From NCBI GenBank assembly GCA_045106935.1, contig JBGCFN010000024.1, forward strand, positions 1 through 64,000: 64,000 nt of DNA, in the 5' to 3' direction. The stretch comes from UBA1858 sp045106935 (GTDB lineage: Bacteria > Pseudomonadota > Gammaproteobacteria > UBA4575). The notes beneath the pieces are model-generated. The model did not search any database. It was not told the DNA's origin and saw nothing but the letters and a program-made list of their open reading frames with translations. How positions within the stretch are numbered: position 1 is the first letter of the stretch; each line of letters begins with the position of its first letter. Positions 17,966 through 26,649 of this stretch are shown piece by piece. The position numbers were made by a program, and so were the translations under genes.

Positions 17966-19462
17966 ATTACACTTGACGATGGAAATGAACCACAAATTAT
18001 TGCCGCGTTAGATCTTGGTTCGAACAGCTTTCATATGGTGATCGCAACAAATCATCATGGACGATTGAAAATTATAGACAGACTGCGTGAAATGGTACGT
18101 CTGAGTGCAGGTTTAAACTCTACACGAGAACTTGATAAAGAAGCGATGCAGCGAGCCATCGCATGTTTAGAAAGGTTTGGTCAGCGCTTGAGAGATATGC
18201 ACGCCAACTCGGTACGAGCGATAGGCACAAACGCATTACGCCAAGCAAAAAATTCCCGTAAATTTTTGAAATCTGCCCAAGCAGCATTGGGTCATCCAAT
18301 TGAAGTGATCGCTGGTATAGAGGAAGCCCGACTAATTTATCAAGGGACTAACTATGCTATATCTCGACCAAATGATCGGAGAATTGTTGTAGATATTGGT
18401 GGAGGTAGTACAGAAATTATTGTGGGTGAAGGAATGCAGCCCATGAAAATGGAAAGTCTCTTTATGGGATGTGTTTCCATGAGTGAGCAGTACTTCAACA
18501 ATGGTAAAGTGACTCGCAAACACTTTGATCAAGCATTTATGGCTGCGAAACAACAGTTGCGCCCCGTCGTGAGATCGTATAAAAAAATTGGTTGGGATTT
18601 AGAAATAGGTACATCAGGGACCATCAAAGCCATTAGTGAGATTGTGAATAATCTACCAGAAGGAAGTAACGAGATATCTCTAGACTCACTTTTTAAACTG
18701 CGTGATTTGTTGCTGGCAAAAGAACTGGACTTATCCAGTGTTAAAAAAGAACGCCTACCAGTTTTTCCTGGCGGACTGGCTATTTTATTAGCTGTATTTG
18801 ATAGTCTTAATTTGGATCAAATGAATTTTTCTGATGGTGCGTTAAGAGAAGGTGTGTTGTTTGATTTATTAGGTAGGCTTCACATAGATCATGAAGATGT
18901 CCGTGCCGAGACGGTTAGAGGATTTGAGTACCGGTACCATGTAGATTTTGATCAAGCGAATAGAACAGAGTTAAGTGCAGGCATGCTACTTAATAAAGTA
19001 AAAAAACAGTGGGGTCTAACTGGCACAGAGTATAAAAATCATTTGAAATGGGCTGCACGTCTGCATGAAGTGGGGCTAGATATTGCACATTCAGGTTTTC
19101 ATCGCCATGGCGCTTATCTGTTACAACACTCCGATATGCCCGGGTTTGCCAGTAGCGAGCAGCAAGTATTGGCATGTTTAGTCGGCTGTCATCGCAGAAA
19201 GATTCGTTCTGATTCATTTGATATTCTGCAAAGTGAAGAAAGTCATTCAGTAAAGTATTTAATCGTTTTACTAAGACTTGCGGTATTACTTAATCGTGAT
19301 CGTATCGATAATGAATTTCCTATTAAGTCGATACAAGCGAAAAAAGAGGAAATAAAATTACAATTTGAAAAAGATTGGCTAAATCAGTCTCCTTTGACGC
19401 TGATTGATTTAGAACAGGAAAGCGATTATCTAAAAGCGATTGATATTAAGCTTTCATTTTAG
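17966..19462 (+). CDS. ppx: Exopolyphosphatase / GppA-type phosphatase
   Basis: A member of the Ppx/GppA family, which hydrolyses polyphosphate from its ends or pppGpp to ppGpp. The first phosphate-binding motif, AALDLGSNSFHMVIA, lies upstream of the first in-frame ATG (18035). That ATG would cut through an invariant motif, so it cannot be the start. I place the start at ATT 17966, giving 498 residues, between E. coli GppA and Ppx in length. The second motif is VVDIGGGSTEIIVGE; an HD-like C-terminal domain follows (about residue 320 on). Adjacent ppk1 favours polyphosphatase over pppGpp phosphatase. The gene's 3' end overlaps ppk1 by 17 bases, convergently. Confidence 0.88.
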   Translation: MTLDDGNEPQIIAALDLGSNSFHMVIATNHHGRLKIIDRLREMVRLSAGLNSTRELDKEAMQRAIACLERFGQRLRDMHANSVRAIGTNALRQAKNSRKFLKSAQAALGHPIEVIAGIEEARLIYQGTNYAISRPNDRRIVVDIGGGSTEIIVGEGMQPMKMESLFMGCVSMSEQYFNNGKVTRKHFDQAFMAAKQQLRPVVRSYKKIGWDLEIGTSGTIKAISEIVNNLPEGSNEISLDSLFKLRDLLLAKELDLSSVKKERLPVFPGGLAILLAVFDSLNLDQMNFSDGALREGVLFDLLGRLHIDHEDVRAETVRGFEYRYHVDFDQANRTELSAGMLLNKVKKQWGLTGTEYKNHLKWAARLHEVGLDIAHSGFHRHGAYLLQHSDMPGFASSEQQVLACLVGCHRRKIRSDSFDILQSEESHSVKYLIVLLRLAVLLNRDRIDNEFPIKSIQAKKEEIKLQFEKDWLNQSPLTLIDLEQESDYLKAIDIKLSF

Positions 19463-21545
19463 AATATTTTTTCAGCAGTTCTAATTGAGCAGTAATTTTT
19501 TTGTCTTTCTTTCGCACCTGTTGGCGGACATATTCACCATCAGGTTGGAGTATCCATGCGTTTTGATTGTCTTTAATGCATAGCTCTAGTTCTGATAACA
19601 CGCACTTTTTAATAGCTCTATCTTCGATTGGCCAAGCGGTTTCTACGCGGCGGAAAAAGTTTCTGTCCATCCAGTCTGCACTAGAGCAATACAGTTTAGA
19701 GCGGCCGCCATTGTAAAAATAGAAGACGCGTGAATGTTCAAGAAATCTTCCTACTATAGAACGCACTTCAATATTTTCAGAGATACCTTTAACACCAGGT
19801 CTTAGGCAACAAGGGCCACGCACAATTAACTTAATTTCGACGCCTGCAATTGAAGCCCGATAAAGTGCTTGTATTAGCTGAGGTTCAATTAATGAGTTCA
19901 CTCGCGCGATGATCTTAGCTTTACGTTTCTGTGATGCGCGCTTTGTTTCTTTCTCAATGTATTCAATAATCGTTTTATATAGCGTAAAAGGAGCCTGCAA
20001 TACATTATTCAGTCTTGGAATTTTGGTGAAGCTGGTTAGCTGCAAAAAAATCTCATGCAAATCGGTCGTAATGTCAGGATTACATGTGAACATGCCGTAA
20101 TCGGTGTAAAGTTTTGCAGTGGATTGGTGATAATTTCCCGTTCCCAGGTGTGCGTACCGAACTAATTGGTCATTTTCGCGGCGAATAACTAAAATCATTT
20201 TGGCATGAGTTTTAATACCCACAATGCCATAAACCACGTGAGCACCTGCTTTTTGTAACCGTTGTGCCAATGTGATGTTTGCAGCTTCATCAAATCGGGC
20301 CATGAGCTCAATCACTACAGTGACCTCTTTACCTGAAGTTGCTGCCATCACCAGCGCATCGACAATGCGAGAGTTAGCGCCGGTGCGATAAAGCGTTTGT
20401 TTTATTGCTAGTACTTTTGGATCTTTAGCTGCTTGGTGAATAAAATTGAGTACCGGTGCAAATGATTGATAGGGATGATGTAATAAGACATCTTGTGTGG
20501 AGATGACCTTAAATAAATTTGAATCAGGTGTGATCGGTTTTGGTAGCAGGGGTTTGAAGCCGCTGTATTTCAAGTCAGGGCGATCAATTAAATCATAGGT
20601 ATTGAGTAGTCGATTTAAATTGACTGGACCATTTACTTTATACAAATCAACTTGATCCAATTCAAAGCGCTGCAGTAAATATTCAACTAAATGGTCGGGC
20701 GTATTTTTGTATGTCTCTAAGCGTGCCGCTGCACCATATCGACGTGATGCTATTTCCCCCTCTAGGGCTAAAGGAAGATTATCAATTTCATCATCTACGT
20801 ATAAATCACTATTACGCGTCACGCGGAACTGATAGCACCCATGAACTTGTAAGCCCTCAAATAAATCATGAACAAACTCATGGATGACGGAGGATAAGAA
20901 AACAAAATTAACTGATCGATCATTTTCATTACTTGGGATTTGAATCAGTCTTGGTAATGATCGAGGTGCTTGCACAATAGCAAGGTGACCCGTGCGACCA
21001 AATGCATCTAAACCACCTACCTCTACTATAAAATTCAGACTTTTATTTAATATTCGTGGGAAAGGGTGGCCAGGGTCAATGCCAAGCGGGCTTAAGACCG
21101 GCTCAACCTGGTTGGTGAAATAATCTTGAATCCAATCACGTTGGGCTGAAGTCCATTTCTCTCGCGCTAAAAAATGAACCTCTTCATTCGCCAGTGCAGG
21201 TAAAATAACTTCATTGAAAACACGGTATTGTTCTTCTACTAATATGCTTGCAGATTCATGAATCTCACGTAACACTTGTTTTGCAGGTTTTTGATCGGCA
21301 GACGTATATCCTGTCGAAAATTCGATATGTTGTTTAATGCCAAGTACACGAATTTCAAAAAACTCATCTAGATTTGAACATGAAATACAAAGAAACTTTA
21401 AACGCTCTAATAATGGTGTAGTAGGGTCTTTGGCTTGTTCTAGAACTCGCTGATTAAATTTGAGCTGACTAATTTCTCTATTAATGAATAACTCAGGCAG
21501 ACTGACATCAATGGTACCTGAAGTATTTATTTTTGAATTAGGCAT
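19446..21545 (-). CDS. ppk1: Polyphosphate kinase 1
   Basis: Ppk1 reversibly makes inorganic polyphosphate from ATP at the membrane. At 699 residues it has the N-terminal domain (ELFINREISQLKFNQRVLEQA), the head domain and two phospholipase-D-like catalytic domains. The autophosphorylated histidine is in RYAHLGTGNYHQSTAKLYTD, with a second histidine in VGIKTHAKMILVIRR and the substrate arginines in ARFDEAANI. It faces ppx and ends inside it. The start ATG lacks a clear Shine-Dalgarno. Confidence 0.96.
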   Translation of the reverse strand: MPNSKINTSGTIDVSLPELFINREISQLKFNQRVLEQAKDPTTPLLERLKFLCISCSNLDEFFEIRVLGIKQHIEFSTGYTSADQKPAKQVLREIHESASILVEEQYRVFNEVILPALANEEVHFLAREKWTSAQRDWIQDYFTNQVEPVLSPLGIDPGHPFPRILNKSLNFIVEVGGLDAFGRTGHLAIVQAPRSLPRLIQIPSNENDRSVNFVFLSSVIHEFVHDLFEGLQVHGCYQFRVTRNSDLYVDDEIDNLPLALEGEIASRRYGAAARLETYKNTPDHLVEYLLQRFELDQVDLYKVNGPVNLNRLLNTYDLIDRPDLKYSGFKPLLPKPITPDSNLFKVISTQDVLLHHPYQSFAPVLNFIHQAAKDPKVLAIKQTLYRTGANSRIVDALVMAATSGKEVTVVIELMARFDEAANITLAQRLQKAGAHVVYGIVGIKTHAKMILVIRRENDQLVRYAHLGTGNYHQSTAKLYTDYGMFTCNPDITTDLHEIFLQLTSFTKIPRLNNVLQAPFTLYKTIIEYIEKETKRASQKRKAKIIARVNSLIEPQLIQALYRASIAGVEIKLIVRGPCCLRPGVKGISENIEVRSIVGRFLEHSRVFYFYNGGRSKLYCSSADWMDRNFFRRVETAWPIEDRAIKKCVLSELELCIKDNQNAWILQPDGEYVRQQVRKKDKKITAQLELLKKYSKMKA

Positions 21546-21969
21546 TATCGACTTTGTATGTGTGTAATCGGCTATTTTTCATAATTTGTTGATAAAACTT
21601 TAACATGTTCTTGGCAAGCATGGTCGAGTCTAATTGTTTAGCATAGTTTGCAGTAGCTAATTTCCTGGATTAAGTTAATTAGTTTGGGGGCTTACAATAC
21701 TTGTTGCCATGTCTCGTGTAATTCTTGGATTGCACTATCCCACCAATATTGTTGCTGGCGCACTACTGGGCATTTGTATTGCTCAGTGAGCTGACATTTC
21801 AATTGTCAGCACTCAAATAATAATCAATCACACAGAAATAAAGACAATCGGACTGTTTTGTCACGAAACTGTAATTTTTGTGAAATAAGATCCCACTCAT
21901 TAAACCTTTAGAAGAACAGGTCGATAAACGACTTAATCAAAAATTATTATTAATTACAGAGAGTTAAAT
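21546..21969 (+). other. 424-base spacer between ppk1 and the porin
   Basis: The right part holds the Pho-box promoter of the porin (21858-21891). Further left, GCTGACA (21790-21796) and TGTCAGC (21804-21810) form a perfect seven-base inverted repeat with a seven-base loop. Its arms also resemble Pho half-sites, with five instead of four bases between them. On the minus strand an open stretch from TTG 21802 to TAA 21692 reads as 36 residues ending ELHETWQQVL. It looks protein-like and could be the tail of a lost gene. The part next to ppk1 should hold its promoter, but no convincing -35/-10 pair was found. Confidence 0.5.
21858..21891 (+). promoter_or_regulatory. Pho box and -10 of the porin promoter
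   Basis: TTGTCAC-GAAA-CTGTAAT (21858-21875) fits the PhoB box pattern of two CTGTCAT-like seven-base repeats separated by four bases (five and six of seven matches). A TAAGAT -10 box follows after exactly ten bases (21886-21891). This is the architecture of PhoB-activated promoters, where the box replaces the -35. The same geometry recurs before pstS. Confidence 0.75.
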
Positions 21970-23250
21970 ATGAACTTAAAATACTTACGTATAGTTTCTA
22001 TAGCTGTATTAGTGGCATTCACAGGCCCGGCATTGGCGGCTAATGATGCAATGGTAGAGTTACTCAAAGTGCTACGTGATAACCGGACCATAACTGAAGA
22101 AGCTTATAACCTCCTTAAAAATTCAGCGGTAGCAGATGAGGAAAGAACAGATGCAAAAATAGAAGAAACTGCTGAAAAAAAGTTGGCTTCTGTCAAACAA
22201 GTTCCTGATAGTCTTAAGTGGGCTGAGAAAATTAAGGTTAAAGGTGATTTACGTTTGCGTCGTGAATATATAGATACTGATCCAGAAAATTCTGAGAGCC
22301 AAAGCCGTGATCGATATCGCTACCGCTTACGTTTAGGTGCTGAAGCCGAAGTTAATGATGAAGTGAAAATTGGTTTAGGTTTTGCTAGCGGTAGTGATGA
22401 TGCACGCTCTGTAAATAGTACTCTTGATGATGGGTTCTCTACTAAAGATGCACGCTTAGACTATGCATTTGCGGAATGGAAGCCGTCAGATTGGGTAAGT
22501 GTTGTCGGTGGTAAATTCAATAAACGCAAAGATTATCTTTGGGCACCAACAGATATGATATGGGATGGTGATATTAACCCTGAGGGTGCATCAGTACATT
22601 TGCAAACTGATAATTCGTTTGGAACAGCATATGGAAATGTCGGCCATTGGATTTTAGGTGAAGATAGAAATAGTAGTGATGATCCAACTTTGACCTATGT
22701 TCAAGTTGGCCATAAATTTAAGTCTGGTAACTTCTTCGGTAATGTCGCTGGTACATATTACTCATTTGATGGGCTAGAAGGTGCTTCAATCATAGCTGGA
22801 AGTGGTGGAAATAATACGATCATGGGTGGAACGTACTTGTTTGATTATGATTCGGTAGGTTTATCTGCTGAGGTTGGTATTAAAGATGTGTTGATGCAAG
22901 GTAAGGTATTTGCCATTTTTGGTGAATACATAAAAAATGATGATAGCGATGAAGACACTGGACGTGCATTTGGCTTTAAATTTGGAGATAAGAAAGTCAA
23001 AAATACTGGCACATGGCAGTTTAAGTACATTAATGCTGATTTAGAAGCAGATGCATTTGTAGATTTCACTGGTGATTCAAATAGATTAGGTGGGCAGACT
23101 GGATATATGTCAAACGAGTTAATATTTAAGTATGCAATTGCTAAGAATATTATTCTTGGTCTTGACTATTATGATTCTGAGCAAGATGTTCCGGGCCTGG
23201 ATGATGATGAGGAGAAGAGATTTCAGTCGGATATTATATTCAAGTTCTAA
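21970..23250 (+). CDS. Outer-membrane porin, putative-porin (Porin_5-like) family, probably phosphate-regulated
   Basis: A 426-residue precursor with a signal peptide ending GPALA. A short N-terminal helical segment (LLKVLRDNRTITEEAYNLLK) is followed by a Glu/Lys-rich region and a beta-barrel of alternating strands from about residue 90, starting IKVKGDLRLRREYI and ending in Phe (DIIFKF), as outer-membrane barrels do. The motif GLGFASGSDDARSVNSTLDD resembles bacterial proteins annotated as putative porin. The Pho box upstream and phoBR downstream suggest a role in phosphate or polyanion uptake under starvation. Specificity cannot be read from the sequence; OprP-like selectivity is unproven. 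Confidence 0.8.
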   Translation: MNLKYLRIVSIAVLVAFTGPALAANDAMVELLKVLRDNRTITEEAYNLLKNSAVADEERTDAKIEETAEKKLASVKQVPDSLKWAEKIKVKGDLRLRREYIDTDPENSESQSRDRYRYRLRLGAEAEVNDEVKIGLGFASGSDDARSVNSTLDDGFSTKDARLDYAFAEWKPSDWVSVVGGKFNKRKDYLWAPTDMIWDGDINPEGASVHLQTDNSFGTAYGNVGHWILGEDRNSSDDPTLTYVQVGHKFKSGNFFGNVAGTYYSFDGLEGASIIAGSGGNNTIMGGTYLFDYDSVGLSAEVGIKDVLMQGKVFAIFGEYIKNDDSDEDTGRAFGFKFGDKKVKNTGTWQFKYINADLEADAFVDFTGDSNRLGGQTGYMSNELIFKYAIAKNIILGLDYYDSEQDVPGLDDDEEKRFQSDIIFKF

Positions 23251-23271
23251 TCAGTAATATTGTCGTATAGA

Positions 23272-23299
23272 AAGGGTAGTGATTTCACTACCTTTTTTT
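23272..23299 (+). terminator. Terminator after the porin
   Basis: The perfect stem GGTAGTGA / TCACTACC (23275-23282 and 23285-23292) is followed by seven T residues. It closes the porin transcript 20-odd bases after the stop, so phoB needs its own promoter. Confidence 0.92.
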
Positions 23300-23362
23300 A
23301 TGTTCGTAATATTTCTAACCTTGTAAAAAAATTTTTAATATAGGTAATGAATAATTCTCTGA

Positions 23363-23398
23363 TTGACTTACAACTTTTGTCTTTAAGTAGGCTATTAT
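23363..23398 (+). promoter_or_regulatory. Probable phoB promoter with weak Pho half-site
   Basis: A TATTAT -10 box (23393-23398) lies 39 bases before phoB. TTGTCTT (23377-23383) matches five of seven positions of a Pho half-site and ends nine bases before the -10. The neighbouring half-site is poor. TTGACT at 23363 is too far from the -10 (24 bases) to be its -35. Autoregulation of phoBR is common, but the evidence here is thin. Confidence 0.35.
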
Positions 23399-23436
23399 GA
23401 ATATACATTCAGCCATCTAAATTTTCTTTCAGAGAA

Positions 23437-24129
23437 ATGAAAAAACATCGAATTTTGATTGTCGAAGATGAAAAACCAATACGCGATATGGTGTATTTTG
23501 CACTGGATAGTGATGGTTATGACATCGTTGAAGCAGTCAATGGCGCTCAGGCGACCGAGCAGCTTGCTCAGAACTTGCCCAGCTTGATTTTGATGGATTG
23601 GATGTTGCCTGATATCGCTGGCCTAGAGCTAGTTAGGCGGATTAAGAGAGATGAAATTACCTGCCATATACCAGTCATTATGCTAACGGCGAAAACGGAA
23701 GAGCGTGATAAGATTCAAGGCCTTGATTCTGGTGCAGATGACTACATTACTAAACCATTTTCAGTGAGAGAGTTGTCAGCACGAATTCGTGCTGTGATGC
23801 GTAGAATTGATGGTGACGAAAGTGACAATCAACTCAGCTATGGAAAGTTATTGTTAGACCTTGATGCGCACCAGGTAATCATTGAAAATGACCAGATTGA
23901 AGTGGGGCCTACCGAGTTTCGCTTATTGGAGTTTTTTATGACCCATCCAGATAAAGTTTACAGCCGAGCACAATTGTTAGATTTTGTATGGGGTCGAAGC
24001 AAATTTGTAGAAGAGCGGACAGTTGATGTGCATATCTTACGTTTAAGAAAATTATTAAAGCCATACAACTGCGATAATATGGTTCAAACAGTTAGAGGTT
24101 ACGGTTACCGCTTTGTCGTTGAAAAATAA
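23437..24129 (+). CDS. phoB: Phosphate response regulator PhoB
   Basis: An OmpR-family regulator of 230 residues. The receiver domain (1-120) has the acidic pair at 10-11, phospho-acceptor Asp54 (LMDWMLPD), Thr84 and Lys106. The C-terminal winged helix (about 130-230) shows the recognition-helix region ERTVDVHILRLRKLLKP and the wing VRGYGYRF. It is phosphorylated by PhoR and activates Pho-box promoters such as those at 21858 and 25460. Its stop overlaps the phoR start by one base (TAATG), a tight two-gene unit. Confidence 0.96.
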   Translation: MKKHRILIVEDEKPIRDMVYFALDSDGYDIVEAVNGAQATEQLAQNLPSLILMDWMLPDIAGLELVRRIKRDEITCHIPVIMLTAKTEERDKIQGLDSGADDYITKPFSVRELSARIRAVMRRIDGDESDNQLSYGKLLLDLDAHQVIIENDQIEVGPTEFRLLEFFMTHPDKVYSRAQLLDFVWGRSKFVEERTVDVHILRLRKLLKPYNCDNMVQTVRGYGYRFVVEK

Positions 24130-25436
24130 TGCGTATCGCATCATTCTGGATTGAATTAAGACAAGCTTTATTTGTATTTCTAGTTAGCCTGATTGTAGGC
24201 TTCATTAGTGGCTATTGGGCGCTTTCCATTTCCATTGGGTTGTTTGCATTTATTATTTGGCAGTTGCGTCAGATAATGCAATTGCGTCGTTGGCTGCATG
24301 AAGGAGCATCACTAAAATCAGTGCCGAACCTACATGGCTCCGCTTATCAAATCATCACACAAATTTGTGATATCAAAGAATATTCTCAAATAGAACAGAG
24401 ACAGCTTGAGGAATTACTATCAAGATTTGATGAAGCGACAAAAGTAATGCCCGATGCCATGCTGATAATTAATCAGATGCAAGTCATTGAATGGGCAAAT
24501 CCTGCAGCGAAAACATTATTAACAATAGATATGCAGCGAGATATCGGTCAGCGAATCGATAACATTGTTCGGGACCCGGATATTACACGCTATCTGAATA
24601 ATGAGAGATATGAAGAACCTCTAGAATTTTCCTCGGCAAATAGTTTAGAAAATGATCTTATGCTAAGAGTAGTGACTTACGAGGATGGAAAAAAATTATT
24701 GATCGTGCATGACCATGCAGATCTACTGCATTTGCAAAATATAAGAAAGGCATTTGTATCTAACGCCTCTCATGAAATGCGTACGCCACTGACAGTCATT
24801 ATTGGTTATCTAGAAACACTTTGTTTGCGCGAAGAAATGTCTGGGCTAACAAAACGAGGAGTTGAAGGTGCCTTGGAGCAAGCACAACGGCTTAAACAAC
24901 TGATCGAGGATTTGCTCTCGTTGTCACGTTTAGAAAGTTTGCCATTAAGCAAAAGTGATGTGGACCAAGTGGATATTTCAATGTTAGTTCGCGAAAGTAT
25001 TGATTTGATAAAGTCATCTGATATTTATAAACAACAACATTTTGAGCTGTCATTAGATTCTCAGGTGCACATCAGTGGTGATTATCGTGAACTACAAAGT
25101 GCCATTCAGAACATATTAGATAACGCAGTTAAATATTCTGAGGAAGACACACAGATAGATGTGAATTGGCAAAAGATGACCGATGGCACGTCAGTGCTTA
25201 GCGTGACTGATCAAGGTGTCGGGATTGAGGAGTCTCATATTCCCAGATTAACCGAGCGATTTTATCGAATTGACCAAGGGCGCTCACGTGATATGGGAGG
25301 GACTGGACTAGGGCTATCAATTGTAAAACATGTGATGGAACGACATGGGGGCAACTTATCAATTGTGAGCAAGCAGCAGAAGGGAACGAACGTCCAATTA
25401 AAATTCCCCTCAAATCGTAATGTTTATGTGCAATAA
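24129..25436 (+). CDS. phoR: Phosphate sensor kinase PhoR
   Basis: An inner-membrane histidine kinase of 435 residues. Two adjacent N-terminal hydrophobic segments (about 8-45) have almost no periplasmic loop. A linker and a PAS domain (about 90-190) follow, then the dimerisation helix with the phosphorylated His in FVSNASHEMRTPLTV, and the ATPase domain (N box NILDNAVKYSE, GVGIEESHIPRLTERFYR, GGTGLGLSIVKH). The lack of a sensing loop fits PhoR, which reads the Pst transporter through PhoU instead of binding phosphate. The gene is coupled to phoB. Confidence 0.95.
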   Translation: MRIASFWIELRQALFVFLVSLIVGFISGYWALSISIGLFAFIIWQLRQIMQLRRWLHEGASLKSVPNLHGSAYQIITQICDIKEYSQIEQRQLEELLSRFDEATKVMPDAMLIINQMQVIEWANPAAKTLLTIDMQRDIGQRIDNIVRDPDITRYLNNERYEEPLEFSSANSLENDLMLRVVTYEDGKKLLIVHDHADLLHLQNIRKAFVSNASHEMRTPLTVIIGYLETLCLREEMSGLTKRGVEGALEQAQRLKQLIEDLLSLSRLESLPLSKSDVDQVDISMLVRESIDLIKSSDIYKQQHFELSLDSQVHISGDYRELQSAIQNILDNAVKYSEEDTQIDVNWQKMTDGTSVLSVTDQGVGIEESHIPRLTERFYRIDQGRSRDMGGTGLGLSIVKHVMERHGGNLSIVSKQQKGTNVQLKFPSNRNVYVQ

Positions 25437-25459
25437 ATAGTCAGGTTTTATATTGAGCG

Positions 25460-25493
25460 ATGTCATAAAGATGTAACAAAGCAGTAATACAGT
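25460..25493 (+). promoter_or_regulatory. Pho box and -10 of the pstS promoter
   Basis: ATGTCAT-AAAG-ATGTAAC (25460-25477) is a Pho box with six of seven and four of seven matches to CTGTCAT in the 7-4-7 layout. A TACAGT -10 hexamer follows after exactly ten bases (25488-25493). Spacing is identical to that of the porin promoter, which makes both assignments stronger. Confidence 0.75.
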
Positions 25494-25553
25494 GCAGCCT
25501 ACTTACTTAATCTAATGTCTAAATTTTACGACAATAATAATTTAGGAGAATAA

Positions 25554-26528
25554 ATGAACCTTAAACAAGTGACCGCCATGCTGACCATGTTAGTAGCGAG
25601 TTCAACCACTGTTGCATTGGCTGAAGCTAAAGTCGATGAAGGCTTAAAAGATTACACGGTTGCCAGTGGTGTATCTGGCAATTTATCAAGTGTCGGCTCG
25701 GATACATTGGCAAATTTAATGACACTATGGGCCGAAGACTATAAACGCTTCTACCCGAATGTGAATATTCAAATTCAAGCTGCGGGATCATCAACCGCGC
25801 CTCCGGGACTCACTGAAGGTACCTCAAATATAGGTCCAATGAGCCGTAAAATGAAAGACAAAGAAATTGCGGCGTTTGAAGAAAAGTATGGTTACAAGCC
25901 AACAGCTGTGCCAGTGGCCATTGATGCATTAGCAGTATTTGCTCATAAAGATAACCCAATAAAAGGGCTATCAATTGAGCAAGTGGATGCGATCTTCTCA
26001 AGCACGCGTAAATGTGGTGCTAAAAATACGGTTGATAATTGGGGTGATCTGGGCTTAAAGGGTGATTGGGCACGAAAGGATATTCAATTATTTGGTCGCA
26101 ACTCAGTGTCTGGAACCTATGGCTTTTTTAAGAAGAAAGCACTATGTAAAGGAGACTTTAAGTCGACAGTGAACGAGCAGCCTGGTTCAGCATCAGTGGT
26201 TCAATCGGTGACGCAGTCATTAAATGGGATTGGTTATTCTGGTATCGGCTACAAAACGACAGGAGTAAGAGCACTGCCAATCTCCAAACGTAATTCGGGC
26301 AATTATGTTGCGGCTACTTCTGAAACAGCAATTTCTGGTAAATATCCACTTGCACGTTTCTTATACGTTTACGTAAATAAGCATCCGAATAAAGCACTTT
26401 CTCCATTAGAAGGAGAGTTCCTTAAATTAGTGCTATCAAAGGAAGGTCAAAAAGTCGTAGTGAAAGACGGCTATATTCCATTGCCGGCGAAAGTGGCTGA
26501 TAAAACCTTGAAATCACTCGGTATGTAA
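25554..26528 (+). CDS. pstS: Phosphate-binding periplasmic protein PstS
   Basis: The periplasmic phosphate receptor of the Pst ABC transporter, 324 residues. A signal peptide ends near ALAEA. Phosphate-binding segments are SSVGSDTLANLM, AAGSSTAPPGLTEGTSNIGPMSR, GRNSVSGTYGFFKKK and the QSLNGIGYSGIGYKT region. Two cysteines (RKCGAK and ALCKGD) probably form a disulfide. This is the PstS family with the SxGSxT layout found in Pseudomonas-type transporters. It has a good AGGAG Shine-Dalgarno and the Pho-box promoter, and is followed by a strong terminator. Confidence 0.93.
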   Translation: MNLKQVTAMLTMLVASSTTVALAEAKVDEGLKDYTVASGVSGNLSSVGSDTLANLMTLWAEDYKRFYPNVNIQIQAAGSSTAPPGLTEGTSNIGPMSRKMKDKEIAAFEEKYGYKPTAVPVAIDALAVFAHKDNPIKGLSIEQVDAIFSSTRKCGAKNTVDNWGDLGLKGDWARKDIQLFGRNSVSGTYGFFKKKALCKGDFKSTVNEQPGSASVVQSVTQSLNGIGYSGIGYKTTGVRALPISKRNSGNYVAATSETAISGKYPLARFLYVYVNKHPNKALSPLEGEFLKLVLSKEGQKVVVKDGYIPLPAKVADKTLKSLGM

Positions 26529-26563
26529 CTTAGCCAAACGACTAAAATTTTTAAGCAGTCCCT

Positions 26564-26598
26564 GAAAGCCCTATAGATTTATATAGGGCTTTCTTTTT
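26564..26598 (+). terminator. Strong terminator between pstS and pstC
   Basis: A perfect 12-base stem (GAAAGCCCTATA / TATAGGGCTTTC) with a six-base loop is followed by TTTTT. Only partial readthrough should reach pstC, so PstS would be made in excess over the membrane subunits, the usual stoichiometry for a binding protein. Confidence 0.93.
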
Positions 26599-26649
26599 AT
26601 CCTACTTATATAATAATCCCCCGACCAAAGACTCAGAATCATTTAGGAA

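Noticed and set aside
17926..17974. ATG 17926 as the ppx start
   Set aside because: It is in another frame and hits a TGA at 17974 after 16 codons; only a frameshift could join it to ppx, and the AUU start needs no such event.
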